A stretch of DNA of 64,000 nucleotides, taken from assembly GCA_002405835.1 (NCBI GenBank), contig DHMO01000020.1, positions 1 through 64,000 of the forward strand. The letters run 5' to 3'. Below are positions 17,121 through 25,347 of the stretch, piece after piece. The DNA comes from Lentisphaeria bacterium UBA4640. GTDB taxonomy: Bacteria > Verrucomicrobiota > Lentisphaeria > Victivallales > UBA1829. A program made the position numbers and the translations under genes. The notes below the pieces were generated by a model. That model saw nothing but the letters and a program-made list of their open reading frames with translations, was not told where the DNA came from and ran no database searches. How positions within the stretch are numbered: the first letter of the stretch is position 1; every line of letters starts with the position of its first letter.

Positions 17121-17954
17121 ATGTTCAAAAACAGCGAACCGCCAATGTCCCTTTTTTCTTTTCAGGACATCATTACAAGTCTCACCGGCATCATGATCTT
17201 CTTTCTCCTTCTGCTGGCGCTGAATATCTTGAACACAGCGGAAGCAAAGCAGGAGGAGTCGCCGCTTTATCAGGAGATCGCATATCAAAAAGACCGGAAA
17301 AAACTTCTGGAAAAACAGATTGCCGAACTTTCCGGCATGCTCAAAGACTACCGCCGGCGGATTTCCTCCATAGAACATACCGATGAATCCACTCTTCGCC
17401 TGAAACATTTCTCTTTGGCAAAACTGCTGAAAAAACTTGAAGAGGAACAGATCGAGACGACCCGGAACACGGAACAGGAACAGCAGAAAGAATCCGGCGC
17501 CCGCCAGGAAAACGACCGGCTGGAAAAACGCCGGCTGGAACTCAATCAGAAAAAACAGGAAAATGATCTTGCAGCCGAACAGAACCGGCAAAAGAAAAAA
17601 CAAATTGAGCAAGAACGTTCGAAACCTTTGCCCACCCGCCGGATCATTGATATCAGCATCGACTCCTCAATCGACAAAACCCCGCTCGTGATTACATGCT
17701 CCAAAGACAGCATCACCATCAAAGGGAAAGGGGTTCGTGACAGGCAAATCGCACAGACTTCCAGAAAAAGTCTGGAACTTGAAAACAAACTGATGTATGA
17801 GCTGAACGCTTTCGACCAGAACCAGTATTATTTCGTATTTCTCGTCAAACCCAGCGCCTCAGATTATTTCATGCGTGTGCTCACCAGATTCCTGGGACTG
17901 AAAAAGAATGCGGATTACGGAATGGAACCGATTTCCGAAAGAGAGGATTTATGA
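17121..17954 (+). CDS. Single-TM coiled-coil protein, stator B-subunit-like (1)
   Basis: This 277-residue protein begins with a short cytoplasmic segment and one membrane helix (about 17-37). Its head, FSFQDIITSLTGIM, places Asp16 just before the helix, as in ExbD, TolR and MotB, where that Asp carries the proton. A Glu/Lys/Arg-rich coiled coil (about 45-180) and a small globular end (about 185-277) follow. No OmpA-like peptidoglycan-binding domain is apparent. The gene lies nine bases after the MotA-like gene, with a weak ribosome site, which suggests coupling. It shares the D-x6-G-x-(I)M-F plan with the next protein, so the two look like paralogues. Confidence 0.72.
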   Translation: MFKNSEPPMSLFSFQDIITSLTGIMIFFLLLLALNILNTAEAKQEESPLYQEIAYQKDRKKLLEKQIAELSGMLKDYRRRISSIEHTDESTLRLKHFSLAKLLKKLEEEQIETTRNTEQEQQKESGARQENDRLEKRRLELNQKKQENDLAAEQNRQKKKQIEQERSKPLPTRRIIDISIDSSIDKTPLVITCSKDSITIKGKGVRDRQIAQTSRKSLELENKLMYELNAFDQNQYYFVFLVKPSASDYFMRVLTRFLGLKKNADYGMEPISEREDL

Positions 17955-18877
17955 GCAAAGGCAAAATTCCCGAAAGCATGGATCTTCTCCTGGATACCAT
18001 GTGCAATACCTTCGGGGGAATCATGTTCATCGCAATAAGTCTTTCCCTGGCGGCATTCGTCTGCCGCCCGCCGGCCTCTCCCGAACAGGAAACGCAAAAG
18101 CTGGAGCAGAAATTGCAGATTCTGAAACAGGAAACGCAAGTTCTGGAAAATCAAAAACAAGCCATAGAAAAGAAGCTGGCTTCCTACAAAAAGTATACCG
18201 CAAATTTTCAAGGGAAAAAAGAAAATGCCCGGCTCGTCCTGGAAGTCGCATCGCTGGAACACAAAAGCTGGATTCTGAAACAGAAACTTGAACAGCAAAA
18301 GCAGGAGTTAAAAAACATTCAGGAAAAGCGGAAAAACACTGAACGGAAAAACCGGACGGCTGAAAAGGATCTGGTGAAAAAGGAAAAAGAAGAAGCAGAA
18401 AAAGCGAACTCCCTTCGCAAAGAATCAGAAGAACTTTCCCTGACCGCCGAAAGGCTCGCCGCACGGAAACCGAAAACGATCCGCAAAAAAATTCATTTTC
18501 CGCACAACCAACGCACCAGCAAAAGCCCGTTCATTCTGATCATCCAGGGGAACAAACTCTTCAAAGTCGGTCCGGATGGAAAGAAACCATACCCCGGCGT
18601 CAAAGCAAATCAGGATGGAAACGTTGTATATTTCACCCCCATTCACGGAAGAACGCTCTCTGCGCTGGACGAAAAAAACATTCCGCTTGTGCTGGACGAA
18701 TTCAAGAAGAATTACAACTTCCTCTGGATTATGGTTCACCCGGACTCCATGGAACAATTTGTAACCTTCCGCAGACAACTGCGTACAGCAGGATACCAAG
18801 TGCACTGGTACATTTGCACGGAAGGGACCTTCTACGTCACTTATACCCGCGACGTCAGCTATTCCGCCTCCAACTGA
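17951..18877 (+). CDS. Single-TM coiled-coil protein, stator B-subunit-like (2)
   Basis: This 308-residue protein starts with MDLLLDTMCNTFGGIMF, so Asp15 sits at the start of the only membrane helix (about 16-36). A coiled coil (about 42-170) and a globular C-terminal domain (about 175-308) follow. Similar LLLDTxCNxFGGIMF heads are, to my knowledge, common next to ExbB-like genes in PVC bacteria. It overlaps the preceding gene by ATGA and is the last gene of the operon before a terminator. It is probably the second B-type subunit of the proton-channel complex. The domain function at the far end is unknown. Confidence 0.72.
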   Translation: MSKGKIPESMDLLLDTMCNTFGGIMFIAISLSLAAFVCRPPASPEQETQKLEQKLQILKQETQVLENQKQAIEKKLASYKKYTANFQGKKENARLVLEVASLEHKSWILKQKLEQQKQELKNIQEKRKNTERKNRTAEKDLVKKEKEEAEKANSLRKESEELSLTAERLAARKPKTIRKKIHFPHNQRTSKSPFILIIQGNKLFKVGPDGKKPYPGVKANQDGNVVYFTPIHGRTLSALDEKNIPLVLDEFKKNYNFLWIMVHPDSMEQFVTFRRQLRTAGYQVHWYICTEGTFYVTYTRDVSYSASN

Positions 18878-18894
18878 GCTTCCCGAAAATCTTT

Positions 18895-18930
18895 CTCCGA
18901 AGGACACACTGTCCTCCGGAGAGTTTTCCG
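18895..18930. terminator. Terminator between convergent operons
   Basis: A 12-bp stem with one mismatch (18895-18906 with 18910-18921), then AGTTTTCCGTTT. It sits between the end of the GTPase operon and the convergent esterase gene. Confidence 0.65.
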
Positions 18931-18932
18931 TT

Positions 18933-20147
18933 TCACTTCAGATTTCCCATGATGAAGCGCGTCAGTTCCAGGATGACGCTGCTTCCGGTTTCATGCTGCA
19001 TGCGCTCATGAAGCTCACGACGCTTCAAAGGGGTCGCAAGCCGGTTGTAGACAGCCGAAACGCCGTCCGCTTTGCAGACTTCATCGATAAGCCCCATCGA
19101 GAACATCACCGGAATGTCTTTGATCCGGGTCGCAAAACTGCCGCCATCGTAATACGGAAGCGTCCGGCGCAAACCTTCCGGACGCGTCTTGCCGATCAGG
19201 TGCGCAAAAGGCCAGCCGCCGGCGTAAATATCGCATCCGGCGGGAATCCACAGCGCAGCTCCGCTCACCTTCGGCATCAAGGCGGCTCCGGCAAGTCCCT
19301 GCCATGCTCCCTGACTGCCGCCGAATACCCATAGATTCCGTCCGTCCCATTCAGGCATGTCAGTCAGACATTCCAGAGCGCGGACCACTCGCAGGAAAAT
19401 ATTCCGCATGTACGGAGCCTCCGGATCGCCCGACTCGAAGCCGCGAACCGGATACCCAGCATATTCCTTCTCTTTCTCCGCATACCAGTCGGGATCGCGT
19501 CCGTTCTCCAGTCCATGCGCATTGATGTCCAGCGCAAGAAAACCTTTCGCCGCCCAGACAGCAATCCGTCCGTAATCGGAAGACCGGACACCCGCGCCGT
19601 GCGGAAGCAGAATCGCCGGATGTCCGCCGCGAACCGTTTTCACCGGACGCGCCAGCACACCGCGGACCGGAACCCCATCGTCTCCGCCGTTCGCCTGCAG
19701 AGCGAAAGTGGAAACCAGATCGGAACTGTTCAGAGGAGTCAGCCGCATCTCCGCCGGAATCCGGTGCAGGGAATCCAGCTGTTTTTTCCAGAACTCATCA
19801 AAATCCTCCGGAACCGGAAGAGCGGCTTCAAGACGCTCCGGCTCCACGAGAGCCCCGATTTTCCCCGTCGCATCAAGCTCGCCGTTCCGGAACACTTCAA
19901 ATATTGCCATATACCAGCCCGGACGATCCGCGGTAAAGGTGACTCCGGCGGAACGGTCGCCTGCGGAGAACTCCCCTTCCTTCAGGAAAAACTCCCCGTT
20001 GTATTTCAGTTTCCAGCGTACCGTTGCATCGAAGCAGACCCGATTAGCGGCAAAGGTGATCGGAGATGCATAGAAGCCGATCGTCTCTCCGACTTTCGCC
20101 GGACGTTCGCAGTGCGTGCCGCAAAGGATCAAAGAACAGGTTCCCAT
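18933..20147 (-). CDS. Acetylxylan esterase / cephalosporin-C deacetylase-like hydrolase (AXE1)
   Basis: This 404-residue protein has an N-terminal beta-rich region (about 1-120), then an AXE1-type alpha/beta hydrolase. The nucleophile elbow is GGSQG (the Ser of VFGGSQGAWQG), the acid is likely the Asp of GLIDEVC, and the base is the His of QHETG. The family removes acetyl groups from xylan, xylo-oligosaccharides or similar sugars. No signal peptide is seen, so it probably acts on imported substrates. The start at 20147 has AAGGA upstream. It is downstream of, and co-directional with, the glycyl radical enzyme and its activase, 91 bases away, so it may belong to the same catabolic unit. Confidence 0.82.
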   Translation of the reverse strand: MGTCSLILCGTHCERPAKVGETIGFYASPITFAANRVCFDATVRWKLKYNGEFFLKEGEFSAGDRSAGVTFTADRPGWYMAIFEVFRNGELDATGKIGALVEPERLEAALPVPEDFDEFWKKQLDSLHRIPAEMRLTPLNSSDLVSTFALQANGGDDGVPVRGVLARPVKTVRGGHPAILLPHGAGVRSSDYGRIAVWAAKGFLALDINAHGLENGRDPDWYAEKEKEYAGYPVRGFESGDPEAPYMRNIFLRVVRALECLTDMPEWDGRNLWVFGGSQGAWQGLAGAALMPKVSGAALWIPAGCDIYAGGWPFAHLIGKTRPEGLRRTLPYYDGGSFATRIKDIPVMFSMGLIDEVCKADGVSAVYNRLATPLKRRELHERMQHETGSSVILELTRFIMGNLK

Positions 20148-20238
20148 TTCATTTTCCTTTTTTTTGATTTTCCATTTCCGTACTTTACCTTGATTCCGGC
20201 GTTTTTCAAGCGGGAAAACGAACAACCACTTTCCCCGC

Positions 20239-21141
20239 TCACTGTTTCCGAACCGGTGTTTTCCCCGCCGACCGCAGAATTGAAAGCCAGCAGTCAACGG
20301 TCCCCGGCAACGTCATCGGAGCAGAAAATCCATCTGCAATACCCAAACGGACCGCCTTCGAAACTCCAAGCGGATGATACGGTTCAACATCAATCCCGCA
20401 AACATTCTGCAGAGAATCCGCAAGTTCTGCAATTCCGCACAGTTCCGTTTCCGAGTCGTTCAATCCGGGAACCAGCGGACAGCGCAGACGGATTTTCGCC
20501 CCCGCAGCATTCAGGAAACGCAGGTTTCGCAGAATCAAAGCGTTGTCCTGCCCGGTAAACTTGCGGTGATTCTCCGGAATAACACTCTTGATGTCAAAAA
20601 GGAAGAGATCGACCAGCGGAAGGATTTCACGATACCGCTCTTCCGGGGCAAAACCGCAAGTCTCAAGCGCGATATGAATTTCATCCGCCTTCGCCAAAGT
20701 CAGCAGTTCTTTCATAAAAGCGAACTGCGCCATCGGTTCTCCTCCGGAAACCGTCATGCCGCCTCCGGAATTTTCATAAAACACCTTGTCTTTCGCGACT
20801 TCCGCGAAAACCTCTTCCACACTCCGGGAGCGGCCGCAAAGTTCGAGAACATCATAAAAACAGACCTTTGCACACGCACCGCAGCCAGTGCAGCGCGTGC
20901 GGTCGAACTTGTGAACACCGTCTTTCAGATCGTGACATCTCTGCGGACACGCCGCGGCGCACGCACCGCAGCCAATGCATTTGCCGGATGCGAACAGAAT
21001 CTCGGGGTTCGCATTCCAGGATTCCGGATTGTGACACCAAAGACAGCGCAGGGGACAGCCCTTCAGGAAAACCGTCGTCCGGATACCCGGACCGTCGTGC
21101 ACGCAGAATTTCTGAATATCAAAAACAATTCCGCTGCTCAT
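20239..21141 (-). CDS. Glycyl radical enzyme activase (radical SAM)
   Basis: This 300-residue protein has the radical SAM cysteine motif C29-x3-C33-x2-C36 and two inserted 4Fe-4S ferredoxin motifs (C55/58/61/65 and C84/87/90/94), then the GGEP motif (SGGEPM). This clustered layout is typical of activases that install the glycyl radical on dehydratase-type partners. The start codon overlaps the stop of the glycyl radical enzyme gene (TAATG), so they form a dedicated pair. It needs S-adenosylmethionine and anaerobic conditions. Confidence 0.93.
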   Translation of the reverse strand: MSSGIVFDIQKFCVHDGPGIRTTVFLKGCPLRCLWCHNPESWNANPEILFASGKCIGCGACAAACPQRCHDLKDGVHKFDRTRCTGCGACAKVCFYDVLELCGRSRSVEEVFAEVAKDKVFYENSGGGMTVSGGEPMAQFAFMKELLTLAKADEIHIALETCGFAPEERYREILPLVDLFLFDIKSVIPENHRKFTGQDNALILRNLRFLNAAGAKIRLRCPLVPGLNDSETELCGIAELADSLQNVCGIDVEPYHPLGVSKAVRLGIADGFSAPMTLPGTVDCWLSILRSAGKTPVRKQ

Positions 21142-23273
21142 TACATTGTCTCCGTGGTGCGGTCGATTACGTTGTTCTGCATCTCCTCGCCGAGTGTGAT
21201 GAACGTTGCGGAAAAACCGGAAACGCGCACGCGCAAGCTCTTGTATTCCTCCGGTTTCGCCTTTGCCGCAATCAGTTCTTCGCGCGAAACATGATTCAGC
21301 TGAATATGAAGCCCGCCCGCTTTGAAAAAGGTTTCGACAAGCACAACGAGTTTTTCAAAACTTTCATCGTTGCAGACCGTACTTTCGTCAACGGTCAGAT
21401 TCATAATGGTGTTTCCGCACATGATCCCGGTCGGATCCATTTGGGCAACGGAAAGCAGATGCGAAGTCGCGCCGTCGTTTTCCTTGCCGAATGCCTGCCC
21501 GCTTCCGAATGTCAGCGGACTTCCGGCGACACGTCCGTCGGGAGTTGCCCCTGTGAGAGCGCCGAAAGCCGCGAAGTGAGTGTTGTAGCCCGTCAGGTTC
21601 CCGTAAGTAAGGGGCGTTCCGAACATATCGGTGCGCCCCTCGGCGAACTTGTAAATGCTTTCATGGAAGCGGCGTGCAATCGAATCGGAGAACTCGTCGT
21701 GGTTGCCGAAGAAGCGCCCGTCGCGCAGGATTTCACGGCGGAGATCTTCCGCATCCTTCCAGTCATTCTTCAATGCATCAAGCAGGTGCTCCATCCCGAT
21801 ACGTTTTTCCTCGAAAACGAACTGGCGGATAACAGCAAGCGAATCAATGACATTGGTTCCGCCCATCATGTTGACTCCGCCGCCGCGGGCAAGAGAAGCT
21901 CCGCCGCGCGTCGCGCTCTCCGCCCGTTCAATGCAGCCGTGCAGGAAGAGCGAGCTGAGCACATTGCAGTCACGGGAACGCAGGCTGTTGAAGCGGTTCG
22001 AATATTCCAGCATGAGTTCCAGATCATGGAACAGCTCCTCTTCATAGAGCTTGTAGAATTCATCGAAGTTTTTGCAGCCGAGAACTTCGATGCGGCGTTT
22101 TTCCAGCGTATTGAGCAGAGAACGGACAATGTTGCAAGTGTTGCCGCCGAGTGAGATTCCGCCCTGGTACGCAGGTTCGTTGCAACCGACCATGATGTAT
22201 TCACATGCGGTCTCGAACGGAAGACCGTTGATTTTCATCAGCGAAGCAATACGAGGTTCGTCGTTCACAAAAGCAATGCGTTTGTAACGGTCGCGGCGCT
22301 CATAATCCAGCATTTTGCGCAGAACTTCGCGTGGCGTCTTCTTCGTCCAGCGGAGCGAAACCTGCGGACGTTCCAGCGGGAGTTCCATCATCGATTCCAG
22401 AATCAGATCCGAAAGCTCGTTGAAACCATCTTCGTACTCCTTTGTGTAACCGCCGACGACGAAGTGCGATTCAGCACCCTTGTCGTCCGCCCAAGGCGTG
22501 TGGAACGTATGACCATGAATGCGGATGAAGAGCTCCTGAATCAGCTCCTTCGCGTGTTCGCGCGTGAGCGAGCCATCCGCAATGCCCTGTTTGTAAAGAG
22601 GATAGAGATACTGGTCCGGACGCCCGATGCTGTCGGGCAGGAACGCAAAACAGAAATAGAGACACTGGATCGCCTCCTCGAAACTCTGCGCGGGATTCAT
22701 CGGGACTCGCGAGCAGTTGCGCGCCATGCGGAGCAGCGTTGCCTTCCGCGATGCATCTTCTGCTGCTTCAGCCTTCTGAATGCAGAAATCGCGCAGCTGA
22801 GCTGCACGGCGGCCGATTCCGCCGATCACCATTTCCAGCGCGGCAAGATACGCGAGGTTGTACGGCTTGCCAAAAAAATTCCGGCGTGCGGCATTGATTT
22901 CACGCAAGTAACCATTCAAACCGAGACAGATCAGTTTCCCGAAATCGGCGTTCGAATGCTGCCACTCCATCGTGCAGAGATTTTCCTGCGGGTGGTTGTA
23001 GTAACGATGCAGAGCCTCCAGACATTTCACATGTCCCGTCCGGGTGAAAATATCGGCGGGAACGGGACAACCGTTCATCCGCATCATGCCGATGAGTTCA
23101 TTCTCCTCATACAGCTTGATTTTCTGGGCGCAGATAAAATCGCAGAGACGTTTTGCAACGGCAAGGGGCTCCGCGAGCTTATCATCGAATTCATCAACTT
23201 CAATGCGGACGGGTTCCGGATTCAGATCTTCCTTTTTCGCCAGCGCGGCAAATCGTTCAATACGGCTGTTCAT
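21141..23273 (-). CDS. Glycyl radical enzyme of unknown substrate
   Basis: This 710-residue enzyme belongs to the pyruvate formate-lyase/diol dehydratase superfamily. The glycyl-radical loop is RVSGFSA (Gly686). The active-site loop is VGCNEP, with Cys364 and Glu366. A Cys-x-Glu pair is the mark of eliminases and dehydratases rather than of PFL, which uses two adjacent cysteines. At 710 residues it is shorter than most (about 780-850). Neighbours are its activase, an acetyl-esterase and an AraC regulator, which suggests a sugar- or polyol-derived substrate. It does not obviously match the choline, glycerol, propanediol, hydroxyproline or arylacetate types. The ribosome site GGAGG lies just before the start, within an inverted repeat. 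Confidence 0.88.
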   Translation of the reverse strand: MNSRIERFAALAKKEDLNPEPVRIEVDEFDDKLAEPLAVAKRLCDFICAQKIKLYEENELIGMMRMNGCPVPADIFTRTGHVKCLEALHRYYNHPQENLCTMEWQHSNADFGKLICLGLNGYLREINAARRNFFGKPYNLAYLAALEMVIGGIGRRAAQLRDFCIQKAEAAEDASRKATLLRMARNCSRVPMNPAQSFEEAIQCLYFCFAFLPDSIGRPDQYLYPLYKQGIADGSLTREHAKELIQELFIRIHGHTFHTPWADDKGAESHFVVGGYTKEYEDGFNELSDLILESMMELPLERPQVSLRWTKKTPREVLRKMLDYERRDRYKRIAFVNDEPRIASLMKINGLPFETACEYIMVGCNEPAYQGGISLGGNTCNIVRSLLNTLEKRRIEVLGCKNFDEFYKLYEEELFHDLELMLEYSNRFNSLRSRDCNVLSSLFLHGCIERAESATRGGASLARGGGVNMMGGTNVIDSLAVIRQFVFEEKRIGMEHLLDALKNDWKDAEDLRREILRDGRFFGNHDEFSDSIARRFHESIYKFAEGRTDMFGTPLTYGNLTGYNTHFAAFGALTGATPDGRVAGSPLTFGSGQAFGKENDGATSHLLSVAQMDPTGIMCGNTIMNLTVDESTVCNDESFEKLVVLVETFFKAGGLHIQLNHVSREELIAAKAKPEEYKSLRVRVSGFSATFITLGEEMQNNVIDRTTETM

Positions 23274-23281
23274 AAAAAATC

Positions 23282-23302
23282 CTCCAGTTTCAGTTACTGG
23301 AG
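23282..23302. promoter_or_regulatory. Inverted repeat over the glycyl radical gene leader
   Basis: Seven-base arms CTCCAGT and ACTGGAG are separated by seven bases, immediately before the start codon and overlapping the ribosome site on the minus strand. It could be an operator or an RNA hairpin masking the ribosome site. A TATATT-like -10 lies just upstream. Confidence 0.45.
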
Positions 23303-23355
23303 AAAATATAGCCGTTCTTTTTTTTTATGGAATATCTTTTTTTACTGAAAGCATA

Positions 23356-24168
23356 TCATTTTATGACATCCCTAAAATCTTTCCGATAGGCGTTCGGTGA
23401 AAGACCGGAAAGACGTTTGAAGAAGCGCGAGAAGTTGAACTCCGTTGAAAAACGCAGCTCTTCCGCGACGGACTTCACCGACGCCCCGGGCGCAAGCAGA
23501 AGCACACACGCGCGGCGGTAGAGCTCATGCAGAAGATACTCCTTCGGGGAACGTTCGAAAACTTTATGGAATTCCCGCACGAAATATCCGCGGGAACACC
23601 CCGCAATCTCCGCCATGTCCGCAACCTGAAGTTCAGCGGAAAGCGAACGGCGCACCTGCCGCAGCACCGGCTCGAAAAAATGCGCCTGTTCCGCCCGGAC
23701 GGGTTCCCGCTCCGGCCAGTAACGGTGACAGAACCGGAGAGCAAATTCCTGACACCGCGACAGCATCAGCACCCGGTTCGGCTCGCGGAAAATCTCCTCC
23801 GCCTCAACCCGGAGCTCCGGAGAATTTTCGATAATCCGCGAGTGTCCTTCGCTGAACACATCAATTCCCGGGTAAAGCTCCAGTCTGAAATGAATCGAAA
23901 GCCGCTCGGAACGCAGCGTATGGCGATACTGTTGCGGCATGCCGGCTGGAACCAGCGTTATATCGTTCAAACGCGCACGATACACCTCGCCGGTCCGCAG
24001 ATTCTCCGCAACAGACGAGTCAGCGTCTTCCGCGCGAATATGGATCCCCAGCATGTTGAACGGAAGAGTGTAATTCCGCACATATTCCGTGCATTCATGG
24101 AACACATTCACCAGAGTGAACTCCGCCTGGCGATTCAGCGGAACGCTTTCAAAAAATGCACGGCTCAT
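23356..24168 (-). CDS. AraC-family transcriptional regulator
   Basis: This 270-residue protein has an N-terminal cupin-like ligand-binding half (about 1-150) and a C-terminal double helix-turn-helix (about 175-268), with MAEIAGCSRGYFVREFHKV and VAEELRFSTEFNFSRFFKRL as the two HTH units. It lies directly upstream of the glycyl radical enzyme operon on the same strand, so it is a plausible local activator. It overlaps the M20 peptidase gene by ATGA and is therefore expressed with it. Confidence 0.9.
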   Translation of the reverse strand: MSRAFFESVPLNRQAEFTLVNVFHECTEYVRNYTLPFNMLGIHIRAEDADSSVAENLRTGEVYRARLNDITLVPAGMPQQYRHTLRSERLSIHFRLELYPGIDVFSEGHSRIIENSPELRVEAEEIFREPNRVLMLSRCQEFALRFCHRYWPEREPVRAEQAHFFEPVLRQVRRSLSAELQVADMAEIAGCSRGYFVREFHKVFERSPKEYLLHELYRRACVLLLAPGASVKSVAEELRFSTEFNFSRFFKRLSGLSPNAYRKDFRDVIK

Positions 24169-25223
24169 TCAATCGTCCGGATGAAGTCCAGCAGAAAAGA
24201 ACGGTTCTCCTCCAGATTCTTCAGTGATACCCACTCTCCGGAGGAATGCATTCCATAGCCCTCGCTTCCGAGGATTGCTATCGGCACGCCGAGCTCCGCA
24301 AAGTGGCGGGCGTCGGTTGCACCGTGCATCCGGTAGAATTCAATCTTATGATCGGGAAAACGTTTCTGCATCTCCGCTTTCAGCTTCTGCATCAGCGGAT
24401 GCGATTCATCCACGAATGCAGGCGCGGAAATGGAGTTCACAATCACTTCAAGTCCGGTGACCTCCCGGATTCTGCCGATAATTTTCTCTTCATCCCCCGG
24501 ATGGATGAAACGGATGTTCAGAACCATCTCCGCAGTATCCGGAATCTGGTTGAACGCCTGTCCGCCGGAAATGATGCACGGAGCCATCGAATCGCCCCAG
24601 TGATCCGCGGGAAGCGCAGGCCATGCGGCGCGCAGTTTCACATAACCGTCAACCAGCAGATCAATCGGATTGTTGAACGCCCACGGTTCGGAAGAGTGAC
24701 CGCCCTTCCCGTTCGCCCGGAGTGTCAGAGAAATGATTCCCTTCTGTGCATGGGCGATTCCATAAGGTGCGGCGTCCAGAATCAGAATGATTTTCTTCGC
24801 GCCGTAACCGTGCTCCACCATATAAGCGGTTGTGGAACCGCCGGTCTCCTCATCGGTCGAGAAAACCGCGCCGACGCTCGCTTTGCCGACAAGAGCGCAC
24901 AGCACTTCCGCAAGCACAAGAGAATTCCCCTGGCAGTCGGAGCTCCCGCGAGCGAAAAGCCTCCCGTCGCGCTCCTCCGGCTCAAACATCGAATCCGGCG
25001 CGGGAACGACATCCAGATGCGCATTCAGCAGAACGTCCGGAGTCTTCCCGGGAACCGTCGCGGCATAAAGAATCTTGCGCCCGTTCAAAGTCTCCACGGT
25101 GCAGTACAGACCTTTGTCTTTCAAAAATTCATGCATACGGTCGACCGCCCGGTTGACCGCTTCCACATTCTCCGTAACCGCCTTGCAGCGGATCAGATCT
25201 TTCAGCAAATTCAGATTCAGCAT
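24165..25223 (-). CDS. M20-family metallopeptidase (ArgE/DapE/ACY1-like)
   Basis: This 352-residue cytoplasmic di-zinc hydrolase has the family metal ligands: His69 in NAHLDVVP (with Asp71), Asp96 in GSSDCQG, the Glu125-Glu126 pair in DEETGG, Asp in LDAAPYG, and a C-terminal His in GMHSSGEW. A dimerisation domain separates the two halves of the catalytic domain. Substrates of the family are N-acyl-amino acids or dipeptides, and none can be assigned here. An in-frame open stretch reaches 25460, but the start at 25223 has AAGGAG at proper distance. The AraC gene overlaps its 3' end, so regulation of both is linked. Confidence 0.88.
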   Translation of the reverse strand: MLNLNLLKDLIRCKAVTENVEAVNRAVDRMHEFLKDKGLYCTVETLNGRKILYAATVPGKTPDVLLNAHLDVVPAPDSMFEPEERDGRLFARGSSDCQGNSLVLAEVLCALVGKASVGAVFSTDEETGGSTTAYMVEHGYGAKKIILILDAAPYGIAHAQKGIISLTLRANGKGGHSSEPWAFNNPIDLLVDGYVKLRAAWPALPADHWGDSMAPCIISGGQAFNQIPDTAEMVLNIRFIHPGDEEKIIGRIREVTGLEVIVNSISAPAFVDESHPLMQKLKAEMQKRFPDHKIEFYRMHGATDARHFAELGVPIAILGSEGYGMHSSGEWVSLKNLEENRSFLLDFIRTIE

Positions 25224-25248
25224 AACCAGCTCCTTGTGTTTTCCGGAT

Positions 25249-25277
25249 ACTTTAACCTCCCGGTCCGTTTTTTTCAA
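25249..25277 (-). promoter_or_regulatory. Promoter for M20 peptidase-araC
   Basis: Minus-strand TTGAAA and TAAAGT with 17 bases between, 26 bases before the start codon. Confidence 0.5.
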
Positions 25278-25284
25278 TTGAAAA

Positions 25285-25325
25285 AACAAAAAAATCCGGC
25301 CGGACTTTAAACAAAGCCGGCCGGA
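25285..25325 (-). terminator. Terminator of the ADP-ribosylglycohydrolase-fold gene
   Basis: On the minus strand a TCCGGCCGG/CCGGCCGGA stem (arms 25295-25303 and 25317-25325) is followed by a run of seven T. It lies just after the stop at 25348. Confidence 0.85.
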
Positions 25326-25347
25326 ATACGGAAGTTTTCCGGATGGA

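Noticed and set aside
16251..18877. A standard Zorya (ZorAB) or TonB-ExbBD system
   Set aside because: The MotA-like protein lacks the long ZorA tail, the partner proteins have no OmpA-like domain, no ZorC/D/E or TonB is present, and there are two different B-like subunits.
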